64,000 nt of DNA from Bacteroidales bacterium (GCA_030681475.1 JAUXWT010000061.1:21912-85911); one strand, 5' to 3'. Positions 42,801 through 52,600 are shown, counted from the stretch's first letter. Translations and numbers: made by a program. Notes: generated by a model from the letters alone, not told the origin.

Positions 42801-44971
42801 AAGATTTCTCCGGGGCCAACACAACTTACTGATAAATTGGTAAATGTCGGAGTTACAGTTACCGTCGCTACAACTGGCGCTGTTCCTGTGTTAACAGCCG
42901 TAAATGATGCAATGTTTCCGGTTCCGCTTGCTGCAATTCCGATCGAAGTAGTGCTGTTCGCCCAGCTATAAGTTGTTGTCCCACCGGTATTATTTGTACC
43001 AAAGGTGATCCCGGCAGTTGATGCACCGTTGCATACCACCAGGTCGGCCGGATCATTCACCTGTCCCGAAGGGTTAATGGTTATAGTAAATGTTGAATCC
43101 GGGCCTGGACAATCATTTGCTGTCGGCGTGATCGTAATATTGGCAAGGGCTGGTGTAGTTCCCGTGTTTGATGCCGTGAAGACCGGAATATTTCCGGTTC
43201 CGGAAGCGGCAAGCCCGATGGTGGCATTGTCGTTGGTCCAGGCATATGTTGTTCCTGTGATCGTACTTGTTAATGCGGTTTCAACAGCATCTGAACCGTT
43301 ACAATAAACCTGGTCAGGAACGGGAAGAACTGAGGGCAAGGCATGAACAGTCACGTCATAAGTTATCGGTAATCCTATGCAATCGCTGATCCTGGGCGTG
43401 ATGGTATAGGTCACCACAGCATCCAGGGGGCCGGTATTAACGATCAGATCATTGATCAGCGACCCGCTCTGACTCGCTGGAATATTGGTAATTGTGGCTG
43501 CGCCTGTTGTGACGGCTCTTGTCCAGTTGGCATAGGCGCCCAACTGGGAAAAGACAAGCAGAATGTCGGCATTCTCGCCGGAGCAGATGGGTTTACCAGA
43601 ACCTAAATTGTCGATGGTGGGAGGTATATCGGCAACGGTGATGTCGTTTGTGACAGTATCTGAGCATGGATCAGATGTAAAACGGATCAGGGTGACCGGA
43701 TAAGTGCCGGCAAGTGCATATGAGTGCGTTGTTACAGCGGTATTCACAGTTACAGGGGGAGAGCCATCTCCAAAATCCCAAATCCTGACATCAGTTGCAT
43801 TCTGATTGATGACAGAAGTATCGGTAAATGTGCTGGGATTCCCGATGCAATTGATGGAGGACATGAACCCTGCAAAGATGTTTGTAAAGGCAACAGTTGA
43901 TACTACCTTCTGTATCACACAGTTAGGGTAATTATAGAATGAAACCAGTTTCAGCCTGTATTGATCTCCCGTAGTGGCATTGGAGATGGTGAGTGTTTGG
44001 TTTGTTCCGACCACGACAGGCGTACATCCGACGGCGCAGTATGGGCCAGTCCATTCATACTCGGCAAAACCAGGGGGGCCCGTCATGACGACTTGGTTTG
44101 AACCTTCACAACCTTGAAAAGTAACACTCAGCGAAGTACAGTATGCCGAAATGTATGAATATCCAAAGTGCCCGCCAGGCGAACAATCTTTTGTCGTGAA
44201 TACGATCGTAAGTTCTTTTCCATAATCTGAAACATCGAAAGCCAACCCAACCGTCGTCCAGTCTTTCCAATATACCGGTAAACTTGGGCTCCCTCCGTTC
44301 ATTGTACTGGTATACCATCCGGGGAGGTTTGGTTGTGCATAAACATAATAGTAACCGCAGATGGGATCATACTGCAATCCTGTGTTTTTATCGAAAATAT
44401 CGATTTCAAAACTCGCCCTTTGCACGGGAGTGTGGGCTGCATTGTGGTTTAATACGACAGCATACCTGTAGATAAAAAAATCGCTGGTTGGTCCGATGGT
44501 AACATCATAAGAGAGCTGTTCACCCTGAGCGCCTGTATTACTATTACCCAATCTGGCGGAAAAGGCCTCTCCGGGGAATACAGTCATCAGGGTTGCACCA
44601 CTGCCCAGAACATCTGTCCCGTAAGGATCAACAGTTCCGGGTGCGGGGATGATCAGATGCCTTGCCGGCGGTGTTGGCCCTGGCACAATTCCAAGAGTCT
44701 GCCAGGGTTGGGCAAAAGTGCCGTAATGACCAATCCAATTTGTGAAGTTCCCCATTGAGAAGTTGGAATTCGGACAAGAGGTGGTTTCATCAGTCAGATA
44801 TTCCGAATCTCCGGAACTGTGATAATGTACTTTTTCATGAAAATGAGGCTCCAGTAAAGTGTAAGGTGGCGTTTGTCCGTTTACATTGGAAATAATACTT
44901 AACAGAAAAAGACTTATAAAAAAAATATGCAGAACAGGTGTCAGTGTGCCTGTGTCTTTATATGTTTTCAT
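36842..44971 (-). CDS. Giant repeat protein (2709 aa) with fifteen 96-aa repeats and FISUMP C-terminus
   Basis: A 2709-aa secreted protein. Signal region LHIFFISLFLLSIISNVNG. The N-terminal beta domain (about 60-290) carries LSYDVTIGPTSDFFIYRYAV. A PKD domain (VRIWDFGDGSPPVTVN, about 390-460) is followed by a PKD-like module and a divergent 88-residue unit (548-635). Then come fifteen tandem units of exactly 96 residues (636-2075, bases 43066-38747), each with GQVxDPxxLVVCN, TTYSWTNNTTSIGLxASGTG, and ESCVGPxExFTITVNP. Each unit keeps two Cys, which fits an Ig-like fold with one disulfide. More PKD-like modules follow, then the TTKNAKPFILKGG module and FISUMP domain (about 2510-2709). It likely forms a long stalk. 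Own promoter at 45027-45057. Confidence 0.88.
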   Translation of the reverse strand: MKTYKDTGTLTPVLHIFFISLFLLSIISNVNGQTPPYTLLEPHFHEKVHYHSSGDSEYLTDETTSCPNSNFSMGNFTNWIGHYGTFAQPWQTLGIVPGPTPPARHLIIPAPGTVDPYGTDVLGSGATLMTVFPGEAFSARLGNSNTGAQGEQLSYDVTIGPTSDFFIYRYAVVLNHNAAHTPVQRASFEIDIFDKNTGLQYDPICGYYYVYAQPNLPGWYTSTMNGGSPSLPVYWKDWTTVGLAFDVSDYGKELTIVFTTKDCSPGGHFGYSYISAYCTSLSVTFQGCEGSNQVVMTGPPGFAEYEWTGPYCAVGCTPVVVGTNQTLTISNATTGDQYRLKLVSFYNYPNCVIQKVVSTVAFTNIFAGFMSSINCIGNPSTFTDTSVINQNATDVRIWDFGDGSPPVTVNTAVTTHSYALAGTYPVTLIRFTSDPCSDTVTNDITVADIPPTIDNLGSGKPICSGENADILLVFSQLGAYANWTRAVTTGAATITNIPASQSGSLINDLIVNTGPLDAVVTYTITPRISDCIGLPITYDVTVHALPSVLPVPDQVYCNGSDAVETALTSTITGTTYAWTNDNATIGLAASGTGNIPVFTASNTGTTPALANITITPTANDCPGPDSTFTITINPSGQVNDPADLVVCNGASTAGITFGTNNTGGTTTYSWANSTTSIGIAASGTGNIASFTAVNTGTAPVVATVTVTPTFTNLSVSCVGPGEIFTITVNPSGHIIDPADQVVCNAGTTSDVIFGTNNTGGATTYSWSNSTPSIGLAASGTGDISSFTTANTTTAPVLATITVTPTFTNESVSCVGPAETFSITVNPSGQVIDPADLVVCHNGITNIINFGTNNTVGTTTYSWENNTTSIGLAASGTGNIASFTAVNTGTSPEVATITVTPTFTNLSESCVGPPETFTITVNPAGQVIDPIDLVACNAGTTADITFATNNTGGSTTYSWTNNTTSIGLTASGTGNIASFTAANTTTAPVVATITVTPTFINQSVSCTGLPEIFTITVNPSGQVIDPTNLVVCNEGLTTDVTFGTTNTVGATTYDWTNNTTSIGLTATGTGNIPSFTAINTGTMPVVATITVTPTFTNLSESCVGPPENFTITVNPTGQVIDPTDLVVCNGGTNTAVTFGSNNTGGATTFSWTNNTTSIGLAASGTGNIASFSAVNTTTAPVIATITVIPTFTNLSVNCEGPPETFTITVNPLGQVNDPTDLVVCNAGPTPDVNFETNNTVGITTYSWTNNTTSIGLSATGTGNIASFTAINNGTMPVVATITVTPTFTHLSESCIGPPETFTITVNPTGQVNDPTDLVACNTALTTAVTFATTNTVGTTTYNWLNNTTSIGLPASGNDNIASFTAINNGLTPVVATITVTPTFTYLSESCVGPAETFTITVNPTGQVIDPTDLVVCNAASTTDVIFATNNTGGTTSYSWTNDNTTIGLSAFGTGDIASFTAINTGAAPVIATITVTPTFSNLSENCVGPAEAFTIKVNPSGQVNDPPDMVVCNANPSADVIFSTNNTVGTTTYNWTNNTASIGLASSGTGNIAAFTAVNITTSPIVATITVSPTFTYLSESCVGPSETFDITVNPTGQVIDPADLVVCHGGTNTAVTFGTNNTGGTATYSWTNNTASIGLPASGTGDITAFTAVNTTTAPVTASITVTPTFTNLSLSCVGPSETFTITVNPSGQVIDPANLVVCNNANTTDVIFGTNNSGGTTTYSWANDNTSIGLAGNGNGNIPSFTAINTTTVPVVATITVTPTFTNQSVSCVGPAKTFTITVNPTGQVNDPTDLVACNTALTTAVTFGTTNTVGTTTYNWLNNTTSIGLPASGNGNIASFNAVNNGLTPVVATITVTPTFTYLSESCVGPTENFTITVNPTGQVIDPTDLVVCNNTSTGDVDFNTNNSGGTTTYNWTNNTVSIGLAAAGSGNIPSFTAVNTGTAPVVATITVTPTFSNLSESCIGPAEIFTITVNPSGQVNNPLNLVVCHNVMTSVVTFGTNNTIGTTTYSWTNNTATIGLPSSGTGNIASFIAVNTGSTPVVATITVTPTFTNQSVSCVGTAKSFTITVNPLPVPQITGAPSVCSGTTGLIYFTEAGMTNYQWTISAGGSFVPGPGINEITVAWNVIGPQTLTVNYFDANGCTANVASSYTVNVQDLPTPTLTGETHVCVGDIETYNTDASATSYVWGIPAAGGTFTGGGSSDNQFTMTWLNPGTYIITVNYTVGSTGCTAVTPTTLTVTVNPNPSPVITGPLTPICGFSTQVYSAGTTGNVYQWTITGGTAQLPLGQNTVSVLWANTPPVFVDLTETIVYTGVSCTATAMTFPVSFKPWPITPGAITGPISVCKTSTQSYSVPAILNATSYKWAYTGTGVSIVGNGTPAISITFSTTATNGTLTVTGNNECGDGPVSAPLSIIVHPLPVVSYSFCNDLVTTKNAKPFILKGGSPYGATGTYHLNNPAAPALPGNIFNPGDAAVFLGSNTIYYTYTTVNNCKASSIPQTITVLTSNVSYPCGVSLLTDPRDNNTYRTIMINAKCWMAENLRYGTTVTFPSQNQPQPQTDNCINEKYCLTTDNAGCTVYGGLYQWDELIQYALTQAPYQGACPPGWHIPTINEWQNLIDAVANMNPGDATAGGYLKAAGGFNSLRKGIYYLNNLWAFDAGSPGATMFWTSTLSGNKPIARGLNTINSSVSIYESAKTNAFPVRCVKD
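38747..43066 (-). repeat. Fifteen tandem 288-bp coding repeats
   Basis: Unit 1 starts at 43066 and unit 15 at 39034, exactly 14 x 288 bases apart, so there is no net length change across the block. Units share most codons; units 8 (40763-41050) and 13 (39323-39610) differ at only about 5 per cent of positions, and units 6/11 and 9/14 are also closest pairs, pointing to a five-unit block duplication. Confidence 0.92.
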
Positions 44972-45026
44972 CGAAACGGGGTATATATGTCAACCATAAT
45001 ATAAAGTTTTAAATGCTTGTAAGATG

Positions 45027-45057
45027 TAAAATTACAACAATTTTTGCACCCTGACAA
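45027..45057 (-). promoter_or_regulatory. Promoter of the 2709-aa gene and downstream FISUMP genes
   Basis: Minus strand: TTG (45055-45057), a 20-base spacer, then TAATTTTA (45027-45034, one mismatch to TAnnTTTG). The leader is about 50 bases. Confidence 0.5.
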
Positions 45058-45086
45058 TGAATCCCTGTTTTTTATAAACTCATATG

Positions 45087-45112
45087 TAAAAGGAGCCGGA
45101 ATTGATGCTCCT
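45087..45112 (-). terminator. Terminator hairpin overlapping the stop codon of the 1473-aa gene
   Basis: Minus-strand AGGAGC (45107-45112) pairs with GCTCCT (45091-45096), followed by TTTTAC. The stem uses two bases of the TAG stop. It separates this gene from the next FISUMP gene, which has its own promoter. Confidence 0.6.
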
Positions 45113-48100
45113 AATCCTTCACACACCTAACCGGGAAAGCGTTGGCTTTCGAATTTTCATAAACCGAAACGGATGGATTTATGGAGTTTATCCCGTGGGC
45201 GACCGGCTTTGCGCCTGAGAGGGTTGAAGTCCAGAACATCGTTGCGACCGGGCTGCCTGAGGAAAATGCCCATGCATTGTTCTGATAAAACAGTCCGTTA
45301 AGCAGTGCGTTGAAACCGGTAGGATATTGTAGATAAAATCCGGCAAGTCCCTCACCGGGTGTTATGGTGGCAATGGCATCGATCAAATCCTTCCACTCAA
45401 CCGCAGTTGGAACATGCCATCCCGGGGGGCATACTCCTTTTGTCCAACCCGGTGTACTTCCGTATTGCATCAATTCATCCCATTGAAATAGTGAGCCGTA
45501 AAGTCCGCAGGTGTTGTCGTTTGTTGCACAATACCGTTCGGTGTTGCAATTATCGGTCTGAGGCTGACCGGAGGCTAAGGTGAAGCCCCAGTTGAGATTT
45601 TTTAACATCCAGCATTTGGTTTTGCCGTTTGCGGTAAATGTGGTCGTCGGATATTTGTTCGTTGCCGGATCACTGTTTCGTGGGTCAGTAAAAATGTTAT
45701 TCACACAGGAATAGGCTGCATTGGAAGGATAAACGGTAATCATTTTGTTTGCTGTGGCCTGGCATCCATTGACATCGGTGTAGGTGTAAGAAACAGTATG
45801 GTTAGCCACACTGAGGCCGGAAGGATTGACTAAGGCGCCTGCTACAAGTGAGCCGTCGATGTAATATTTCCCGCCGGCGCCAAGCGGTGTTCCGCCTTTA
45901 AGCAGGAATGGTTTGGCATTGGTGGTGGTCACCAGGTCGAAACAGGATGACAACTGGGTGTTGGGTTTTGGATTTATGGTGATAATAACCGGAGCGGAAC
46001 TTGCAGTACATTGAGGTATTGTAGATGAAGTTATGGCAGTCAAAGTCAATGTTGCAGTTTGTGCAGCGCTCCCGGGAAGTTTCCATGTAATGGATGCAGG
46101 GTTTGCAGTTGGGTCTGCAACTAGGGCGTTTACAGCCGGAATGACTTGCCATTGGTAGGTTGCCGCCACACCTCCTGCACTAACGGAGTAGAGTGAAGGT
46201 GTTGGAAAGTCCTGACAAACCGGCGAAGGGGTGCTGGTTGTAAATGTAGTGATGGGAAGTGGTTGGATGTCCACGTTGGTTAATGTCATACCTGCACACC
46301 CTAAGGCATTGTTATAAGTGACGCTGATGGAAGCCTGCGCTAAAGAGAAGCCCGCTGCCCAGTTCACCGAAACTGAATTTACATTGTTTGCCGGCAGAGC
46401 TATGGTTCCTCCCGGGGTGATCGTCCAGTTGCCCGTTTCGGTGCCCTGAAGCTGGTAAATACTTGTTGATCCGGCACAAACACTTAAGGGGCCGGTCACA
46501 TTAAAGAATGGGGTGGGGTTCACTACTGCCGGTATTCGCGTTGGGATGACAGCCGTACAACCATTGGCATCCACATAGTTGACCTCGATCCATTCCGTAC
46601 CGCTGATAACATTCCATATCACCGTTGCCGTGTGATCTGTAAAGGTGATCGTATTTCCCGGTGATACATCCCAGAAGTAATTGCTCTGACCGGGCTGGGT
46701 TGTATAGACATAGGAAATACTATGACATACGTTGAAATTCCCGGTAGCGATGGTCGGTGCGGGCAGGGGATTTACAGTAACAAGTTTGCTGGCAGGTATG
46801 GTAGTACAACCATTGGGATCAGTATATGTTAACGTGATTGTTTTTATCCCTGCTGATGGCCATATGATCGATTTTATATCAGGATCGGCACCAGTGATAA
46901 CTCCATCAGGGATCACTGACCATAAATAGGAGGATGGGACCATCCCGGGATCGGTTGTAAAGGTGGAAGCAACACCTAAACATGCGGTTGGACTCCCGAG
47001 AAGACTCGGGGTTATCAGGTCTTGAACAATGATCTCTTTTTGGTCAGCATTGATGCAACCGTTAACATCGGTGTAAGTGTAAGTTATCAGATGCGACCCG
47101 ACACCTGCGGCCAATGGATCGAAAATCGTTAATGGACTTCCTCCAAGGGTATAGATCCCTGTGGCCCCGACCGGAGTACCACCTGATAGCGAAAATGGTG
47201 GTGTGTTCAAACAGACTGGCGCAAAGCTCGCGAGTTGGACAACGGGTAGCTGAAGAACGTTAACGGTATATGTAACCGGATCACCCACACAACCGCCAAC
47301 GGTAGGTGTTATCGTATAGATTACAGAGCCCGGATTGTTTATGTCGTTCAGTGTGAGTTGGTTTACGATCGGTGATGCAGATCCTGATGTAGGGCAGGTC
47401 AAAATGTTGTTGCAACCTCCCGGCATCATGACCCCCCAGTTGATGGTTGCACCCGCCAGTCCCGATTGAAGGACAATGCTGGTTGTTCCGCCGGAACAAA
47501 GATTTTCTCCGGGACCGACAGGACTTGTGATATTGGGTTTGGGATCAACCGTTAAGACCAGGTCTAGTGTTGATCCGATGCAGCCATTGGCAATGGGAGT
47601 CACATGGTAAGTTACCGTTCCCTGATTGAGATCGGTAACAGACACTGTTCCTGAAATAGAAGGCCCGCTGCCACCCGGCGGACAGGGCAATGCGATATTC
47701 GGCGTGCAGTTCGGCGCCGGACTAGCCCATGAATAGGCGGCTCCCGGGGGAATTGAAGTTAAAGGAACAGAGAAGGGGTTCCCTGAACAAGTGGCATGGG
47801 AGAGGCTGCTCGAAAGCTCGGGAATGGGAAGTACCGTTACCGGAATTATGGTGACCGGCCCGTTGCCGCAGTCAGCATTGACGCCGTTGACTAAAACTGA
47901 TAACGCCCCGGGCGTGGCGCCGACTGGAAAAGTGATGTTTATGCCCGGAACCAGGGTGGTCAGGGTTCCATAGCCCCAATCCCAAAAATAGGAAGAGGAA
48001 TTTGGATCACCAATAACATTAAAAGTATATGATTCACCCGGACAAACTTGTGCAGGGTTATTAATCGGATTTAAGACAGATGGACCGATTTTATAGGTGA

Positions 48101-49532
48101 GGTTTACACTTGCGGTGGAATTGCTGACAAGGAACCACCAGGTGTTGATGGTTTTTCCATCACCCCAATCACCATTATAAGGTGGAATACCCCATGCATG
48201 ACATGAGGTTGCCGGAGGCGATGTACATCCAGGCGGGGTTAACATCTGTCCGCCGCTGACTAAAGCATCATCCCAGTAAAATGCAGGTTCGTCTATCGGG
48301 GGAACGAGTACCGGCCTGACCAGATTGACAATAAAACCATTCACGTTTTTCTCAACGTCCCACAACGGCATATGAGTCAATCCGTTCGTATAGCGCAGGG
48401 TAAATGGAAAGGTAGAGCCGCTGGGGACCTGGTTTCCTATCCCGTCCAAACCGTCCCATGTAACAGAATAAACACCTCCCGGCACATTGTTGGTTACCAG
48501 GATACGGTCGACCATAGGTGGAGTTAGTGCACTGAGTTGAAGCGTGATCTCAACCGTGCCAATCGCATTGACCGGTGTGGTCTGGAAATTAAAGTTTACC
48601 GTACCAGTATTGCAAAAGGTTTCCGTAGTAACTGAACCATCCACCAATTGACCAATAATTCCGTCAGGATATTCAATCTGGTCAGGATTGTTCAGGAAAA
48701 TTTTATATTGAGGGTATGTTTGTGGGTTTGGTCCGGGTCGGGACTGTCTGGCCTGCTGGGCATTGTAAGGCGGCGCTATGGGGTAACATCCTGATTCGTT
48801 GCATGAGACAGCAAAGTCCCTGCCTTCCATGCCATTGGGATTGAGTTTGGTAACGATGCCATCTGATGAATAGATAAACATCAGGCCATTAAACACATAA
48901 TAAGACCCGGCACCATAGGATGGATTTCGGATCTGCCAGCATTTTGAAAATACCCTTCCGGGGATCACAGCGGGAGGAGTTGCCGTAATGTCAACAACTG
49001 CAATGTCAATATAGTCAAAAGTACGTGTGGCGGTTGCCTGGAAAGTCATAAAATAGTCACCAGGGCCATTTGTTGGCGTACATGTCAATGCATTATAACC
49101 CAAAGGATTAAGTGCGTTGGGTCCGCTGAATGCTTCGAGGTAGGTTGATATATAGCCAACATCGGGAAGTACAGGCAGGGTGTTTTTTATAGGGGTCAGG
49201 CCGGTACATTCTGTTATATCAGGGCTGTTTGGCGGATGGATTCTCCACGTGATTTTGGTTTCGGTTGCCGTACTGCCGCTGCCGGTACGTTGTTGTCCCA
49301 GTCCGAAATAAATTTTTTCTGTGGCCGGATTTGCGATGTGAATATATAAACGGTAGTCAGGGTTGGCCCGGGAGGAATATAAGGCGAAGGGTACTCTGCC
49401 GGGAGAAGGATCAAGAAGGATTCGCGTGGGGTTGCTTTCATTGGGCATCAACTCCTTGGTACCTTCAGAAAACCCAAACTCAAAGCAGGCGAGAAAGATT
49501 AACAGCAGTAAATACGAATACCTTAACTTCAT
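45111..49532 (-). CDS. Large secreted protein: EGTKEL N-domain, PKD-like modules, FISUMP C-terminus
   Basis: A 1473-aa protein. Signal peptide YLLLLIFLACFEFGFS, then EGTKELMPNESNPTRILLD opens an N-terminal region (about 24-430) that is paralogous to that of the 1897-aa neighbour (SKCWQIRNP here, SKAWQFTTD there; RFAVSCN-type and TWDGLDGIG motifs). PKD-like modules follow to about 1200, with frames such as NGCTAVIPTRIPAVVNPTP. The shared C-terminal cassette is a TTTNAKPFLLKGGTPLG module and a FISUMP domain (CWMLKNLNWGFTL, CPPGWHVPTAVEW, TMFWTSTLSG, ending FPVRCVKD). No T9SS type A or B tail was found. A hairpin overlaps its stop codon. A weak -7 box (TATCTTTA) lies at 49599-49606. Confidence 0.86.
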   Translation of the reverse strand: MKLRYSYLLLLIFLACFEFGFSEGTKELMPNESNPTRILLDPSPGRVPFALYSSRANPDYRLYIHIANPATEKIYFGLGQQRTGSGSTATETKITWRIHPPNSPDITECTGLTPIKNTLPVLPDVGYISTYLEAFSGPNALNPLGYNALTCTPTNGPGDYFMTFQATATRTFDYIDIAVVDITATPPAVIPGRVFSKCWQIRNPSYGAGSYYVFNGLMFIYSSDGIVTKLNPNGMEGRDFAVSCNESGCYPIAPPYNAQQARQSRPGPNPQTYPQYKIFLNNPDQIEYPDGIIGQLVDGSVTTETFCNTGTVNFNFQTTPVNAIGTVEITLQLSALTPPMVDRILVTNNVPGGVYSVTWDGLDGIGNQVPSGSTFPFTLRYTNGLTHMPLWDVEKNVNGFIVNLVRPVLVPPIDEPAFYWDDALVSGGQMLTPPGCTSPPATSCHAWGIPPYNGDWGDGKTINTWWFLVSNSTASVNLTYKIGPSVLNPINNPAQVCPGESYTFNVIGDPNSSSYFWDWGYGTLTTLVPGINITFPVGATPGALSVLVNGVNADCGNGPVTIIPVTVLPIPELSSSLSHATCSGNPFSVPLTSIPPGAAYSWASPAPNCTPNIALPCPPGGSGPSISGTVSVTDLNQGTVTYHVTPIANGCIGSTLDLVLTVDPKPNITSPVGPGENLCSGGTTSIVLQSGLAGATINWGVMMPGGCNNILTCPTSGSASPIVNQLTLNDINNPGSVIYTITPTVGGCVGDPVTYTVNVLQLPVVQLASFAPVCLNTPPFSLSGGTPVGATGIYTLGGSPLTIFDPLAAGVGSHLITYTYTDVNGCINADQKEIIVQDLITPSLLGSPTACLGVASTFTTDPGMVPSSYLWSVIPDGVITGADPDIKSIIWPSAGIKTITLTYTDPNGCTTIPASKLVTVNPLPAPTIATGNFNVCHSISYVYTTQPGQSNYFWDVSPGNTITFTDHTATVIWNVISGTEWIEVNYVDANGCTAVIPTRIPAVVNPTPFFNVTGPLSVCAGSTSIYQLQGTETGNWTITPGGTIALPANNVNSVSVNWAAGFSLAQASISVTYNNALGCAGMTLTNVDIQPLPITTFTTSTPSPVCQDFPTPSLYSVSAGGVAATYQWQVIPAVNALVADPTANPASITWKLPGSAAQTATLTLTAITSSTIPQCTASSAPVIITINPKPNTQLSSCFDLVTTTNAKPFLLKGGTPLGAGGKYYIDGSLVAGALVNPSGLSVANHTVSYTYTDVNGCQATANKMITVYPSNAAYSCVNNIFTDPRNSDPATNKYPTTTFTANGKTKCWMLKNLNWGFTLASGQPQTDNCNTERYCATNDNTCGLYGSLFQWDELMQYGSTPGWTKGVCPPGWHVPTAVEWKDLIDAIATITPGEGLAGFYLQYPTGFNALLNGLFYQNNAWAFSSGSPVATMFWTSTLSGAKPVAHGINSINPSVSVYENSKANAFPVRCVKD

Positions 49533-49656
49533 GATTATTTTAAATCGGAATATGCCATCGGATTAATTATTACAATCCATACATCATAATATAGCCTATA
49601 AAGATACATTTTTTTCTCCCAGATTATTCATCACATTCTGGTAATAATTTGTCATG

Positions 49657-49684
49657 CGTCATTCGTCATTCGTCATTCGTCATT
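49657..49684 (+). repeat. Heptamer tandem array (CGTCATT)
   Basis: Four exact CGTCATT units. The array lies in the 157-base gap between the 1473-aa and 1897-aa genes and ends 6 bases before the downstream stop codon. Confidence 0.85.
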
Positions 49685-49689
49685 TTGAA

Positions 49690-52600
49690 TCAATCTTTCA
49701 CACACCTTACCGGGAATGCATTGGCCTTGGAACTCTCATACATCGAAACTGAGGGATTGATGGTGTTTATCCCATGTGCGATGGGTTTTACCCCGACCAG
49801 GGTGGATGTCCAGAACATCGTACCGATTGGAGCCCCTGAGGAGAAAGCCCAGGAACTGTTCTGATAAAACAGCCCGTTGAGCAGTGCGTTGAATCCTGTT
49901 GGATAGCGGAGATAATAACCGGCAAGGCCTGCTCCCGGTGAGGTGCCTGCGAGACCATCGATCAAATCCTGCCATTCGTTAAAAGTGGGAACATGCCATC
50001 CCGGGGGGCATACGCCTTTCGTCCAACCAGGGGTACTTCCGTATTGCATCAGTTCATCCCATTGAAAAAGGGAACCATGTGCTGCACAGGTGTTATCGTT
50101 GGAAGCACAATACCTTTCAGGGCTGCAGTTATCAGTCTGAGGTTGACTGGAAGCAATGGTAACGCCCCAGTTAAGGTTTTTCAGCATCCAGCAGGTGGTT
50201 TTACCATTGGCAGTGACCGGGGTGGTGGGGTATTTATTTGTAGCAGGATCGGGGTTTCGCGGATCGGTAAAGATGTTGTTCGCACATGAATAGGCAGCAT
50301 TGGAAGGTAACACTGTAATTGTTTTTACATCTGAGGCCTGGCATCCGTTTACATCGGTATAGGTATAAGAAACATTATGGTTGGCTACGCTCAAACCGGA
50401 GGGATCAAGCACACCGCCTGCAACAATTGCGCCATTGATGTAGTATTTTCCACCGGTACCTAAAGGAGACCCGCCTTTAAGCAAGAAAGGTTTCGCATTT
50501 TTGGTTGTCACGATGTCGAAGCATGCCTGAAAGGAGACATTTGGTTTGGGAAATATATTGGCCACGACCGGAGGCACGGAAGTAGAAGTACAACCTGTGG
50601 TTGTATTTATGCCTTGAACAGAAATCGTATATATTCCCGGGGATGTCCATTTTATCTGGAAACTGCTGGACGCCGCGCCGGGAGTGATGATCCAGCCCGA
50701 ATTAGGCATGAGGGTCCATACAAAATTCGAACCCGCATCCGGAGGTACACTATAGGAATAAAGTGTCGGATAATCCTGGCAGATGGGGGCCGGTGGCGAA
50801 GTGATAGTTGTATTGGGCAGTGGGTTGACCGTAACTGAATAATGGTTGGCAGGAAAACCCGGGCAGCCGGATGAATTCACATAGTTCACTTCGATCCAGT
50901 TGTTGATGCCTGGGGTGGTCCAGGTTACAACGGCAGTATTACTTCCCGATGTTCCCCCGGAGGTAATATTCCCGCCAAATATCTGCCAGGTGTACTGTGA
51001 CATGGAGGGATCAGTGACATAGGTGTTGAGCATACTGCCCTGGCATACTGTTTGCGGTCCGGTAAGCGCAGGAACCGGTCGTTGCAAAAGGATCACGTTT
51101 ATCGAATTGGTTGCCAAACACCCTGTGGCATCTATGGTCTCAGTTACTGTCAGCGTACCGGGTGAAGCAGCAAAGGAGCCCCATTGGACATTGATTTGAT
51201 TGCCGCCAACCGGCGAGGTGATCGTGCCACCGGTAATGGTCCACAAATAGGAATGACCTGGAATGGAAGGTGTAGCGTAGGTTATTTCCAAACCCAGTTC
51301 ACAGGCTGTTACAGGACCTGAAATTACAGGCGCCGGAAGCGGGTTGACAAAAATTGTAGCATAATTTGGTGCGCCGGGGCATGACATCCCGATCTGTGAC
51401 GATGGTGTTATTTTGTATTTGATAGAACCCTGGAGGGACCCTGACAAGGTGAACATCTGAGCAGGGATGTTGTCGGTTGTCCCGTCGGTAAGATAGCCCG
51501 GGTTGAGTCCTGAAACATTTTCTACAGTCCAGATATAGGTGGTTGGCGATACGTTTGCAGTAAAGTTAATCTGCTGACTTGATTCATATGACGAGCATAC
51601 GGATTGGCTAATAGGAGCAGGGGTCACTGTCGGACTTGGATTTACCTGTACTATATGGGTATTGGTGGTTCCTATACATGAGCCAAAATGAGCTGTAATC
51701 GTATATGTGACAGTTCCCTGTATGATTTCGGGGTTAAAGATCAGCTCACCAGGGATGGCCGTTGTACTTGATCCTGAAGCAGAAAATCCATAGAGTGAGA
51801 GTGGGGTTGCCACAGCCGTCCACGTGTAATTAACCCCGGCTAACACGTTCGATGACAATAAGGTACTCAGGGTAAGATCGCCTGAACAGATCGTCTGTGA
51901 TGGGTCGCAGATTACATTCGGCTTGGGGTTCACAGTAATCAGAAATGAAGATACCTGTCCAGGACAACTGTTTGCAGTCGGTATGATGCTTATGGTAGCG
52001 CTGATGGGGACAATACCTGTATTTGTTGTAGTAAAGGCAGCTATATTTCCGGTACCTGCAGCAGCAAGACCAATGGCGGTATTGCTGTTTGTCCATGAAA
52101 AGGTCGTTCCTGCTCCAACCGGGCTGGTCAGAATTGTTTCGGTGGCATTAAATCCATCACAATATATCTGGTCGGCAATCGGATTAACCGTTGGGGTGGG
52201 GTTCACAATAATTTGAAATGATGATCCGGTTCCAACACAATTATTGGCCGTCGGCGTGATGCTGATCGTGGCATTGACAGGCACAATTCCGGTGTTGGTG
52301 GCTGTAAAGGCGGAAATGTTACCTGTTCCACTGGCACCAAGGCCAATAGTAGTGTTGCTGTTTGTCCACGAGAATGTAGTACCTGCACCAACGGGACTCG
52401 TAACCAGGGTTGCCGAAGTCCCAACGCCATTGCAATAAACCTGATTGGTGATCGGGTTTACGGTAGGGGTAGGATTCACCGTGATCAGATAGGTAGATTG
52501 CGTTCCGACGCACAGGTTGGCAGTTGGAATAATGCTGATGGTTGCACTGATGGGTGAAATACCCGTATTTGTAGCGGTGAAAGGAGGTATATTGCCGGTT

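Noticed and set aside
38747..43066. CRISPR-like regular repeats
   Set aside because: The 288-base units are coding, in frame and without unique spacers. No Cas genes are present.
37145..43307. Many plus-strand open frames of 60-190 codons opposite the 2709-aa gene
   Set aside because: They recur every 288 bases and are shadows of the tandem repeat on the minus strand. They have no promoters, signal peptides or family matches, while the minus-strand frame is open over 2709 codons with recognisable domains.
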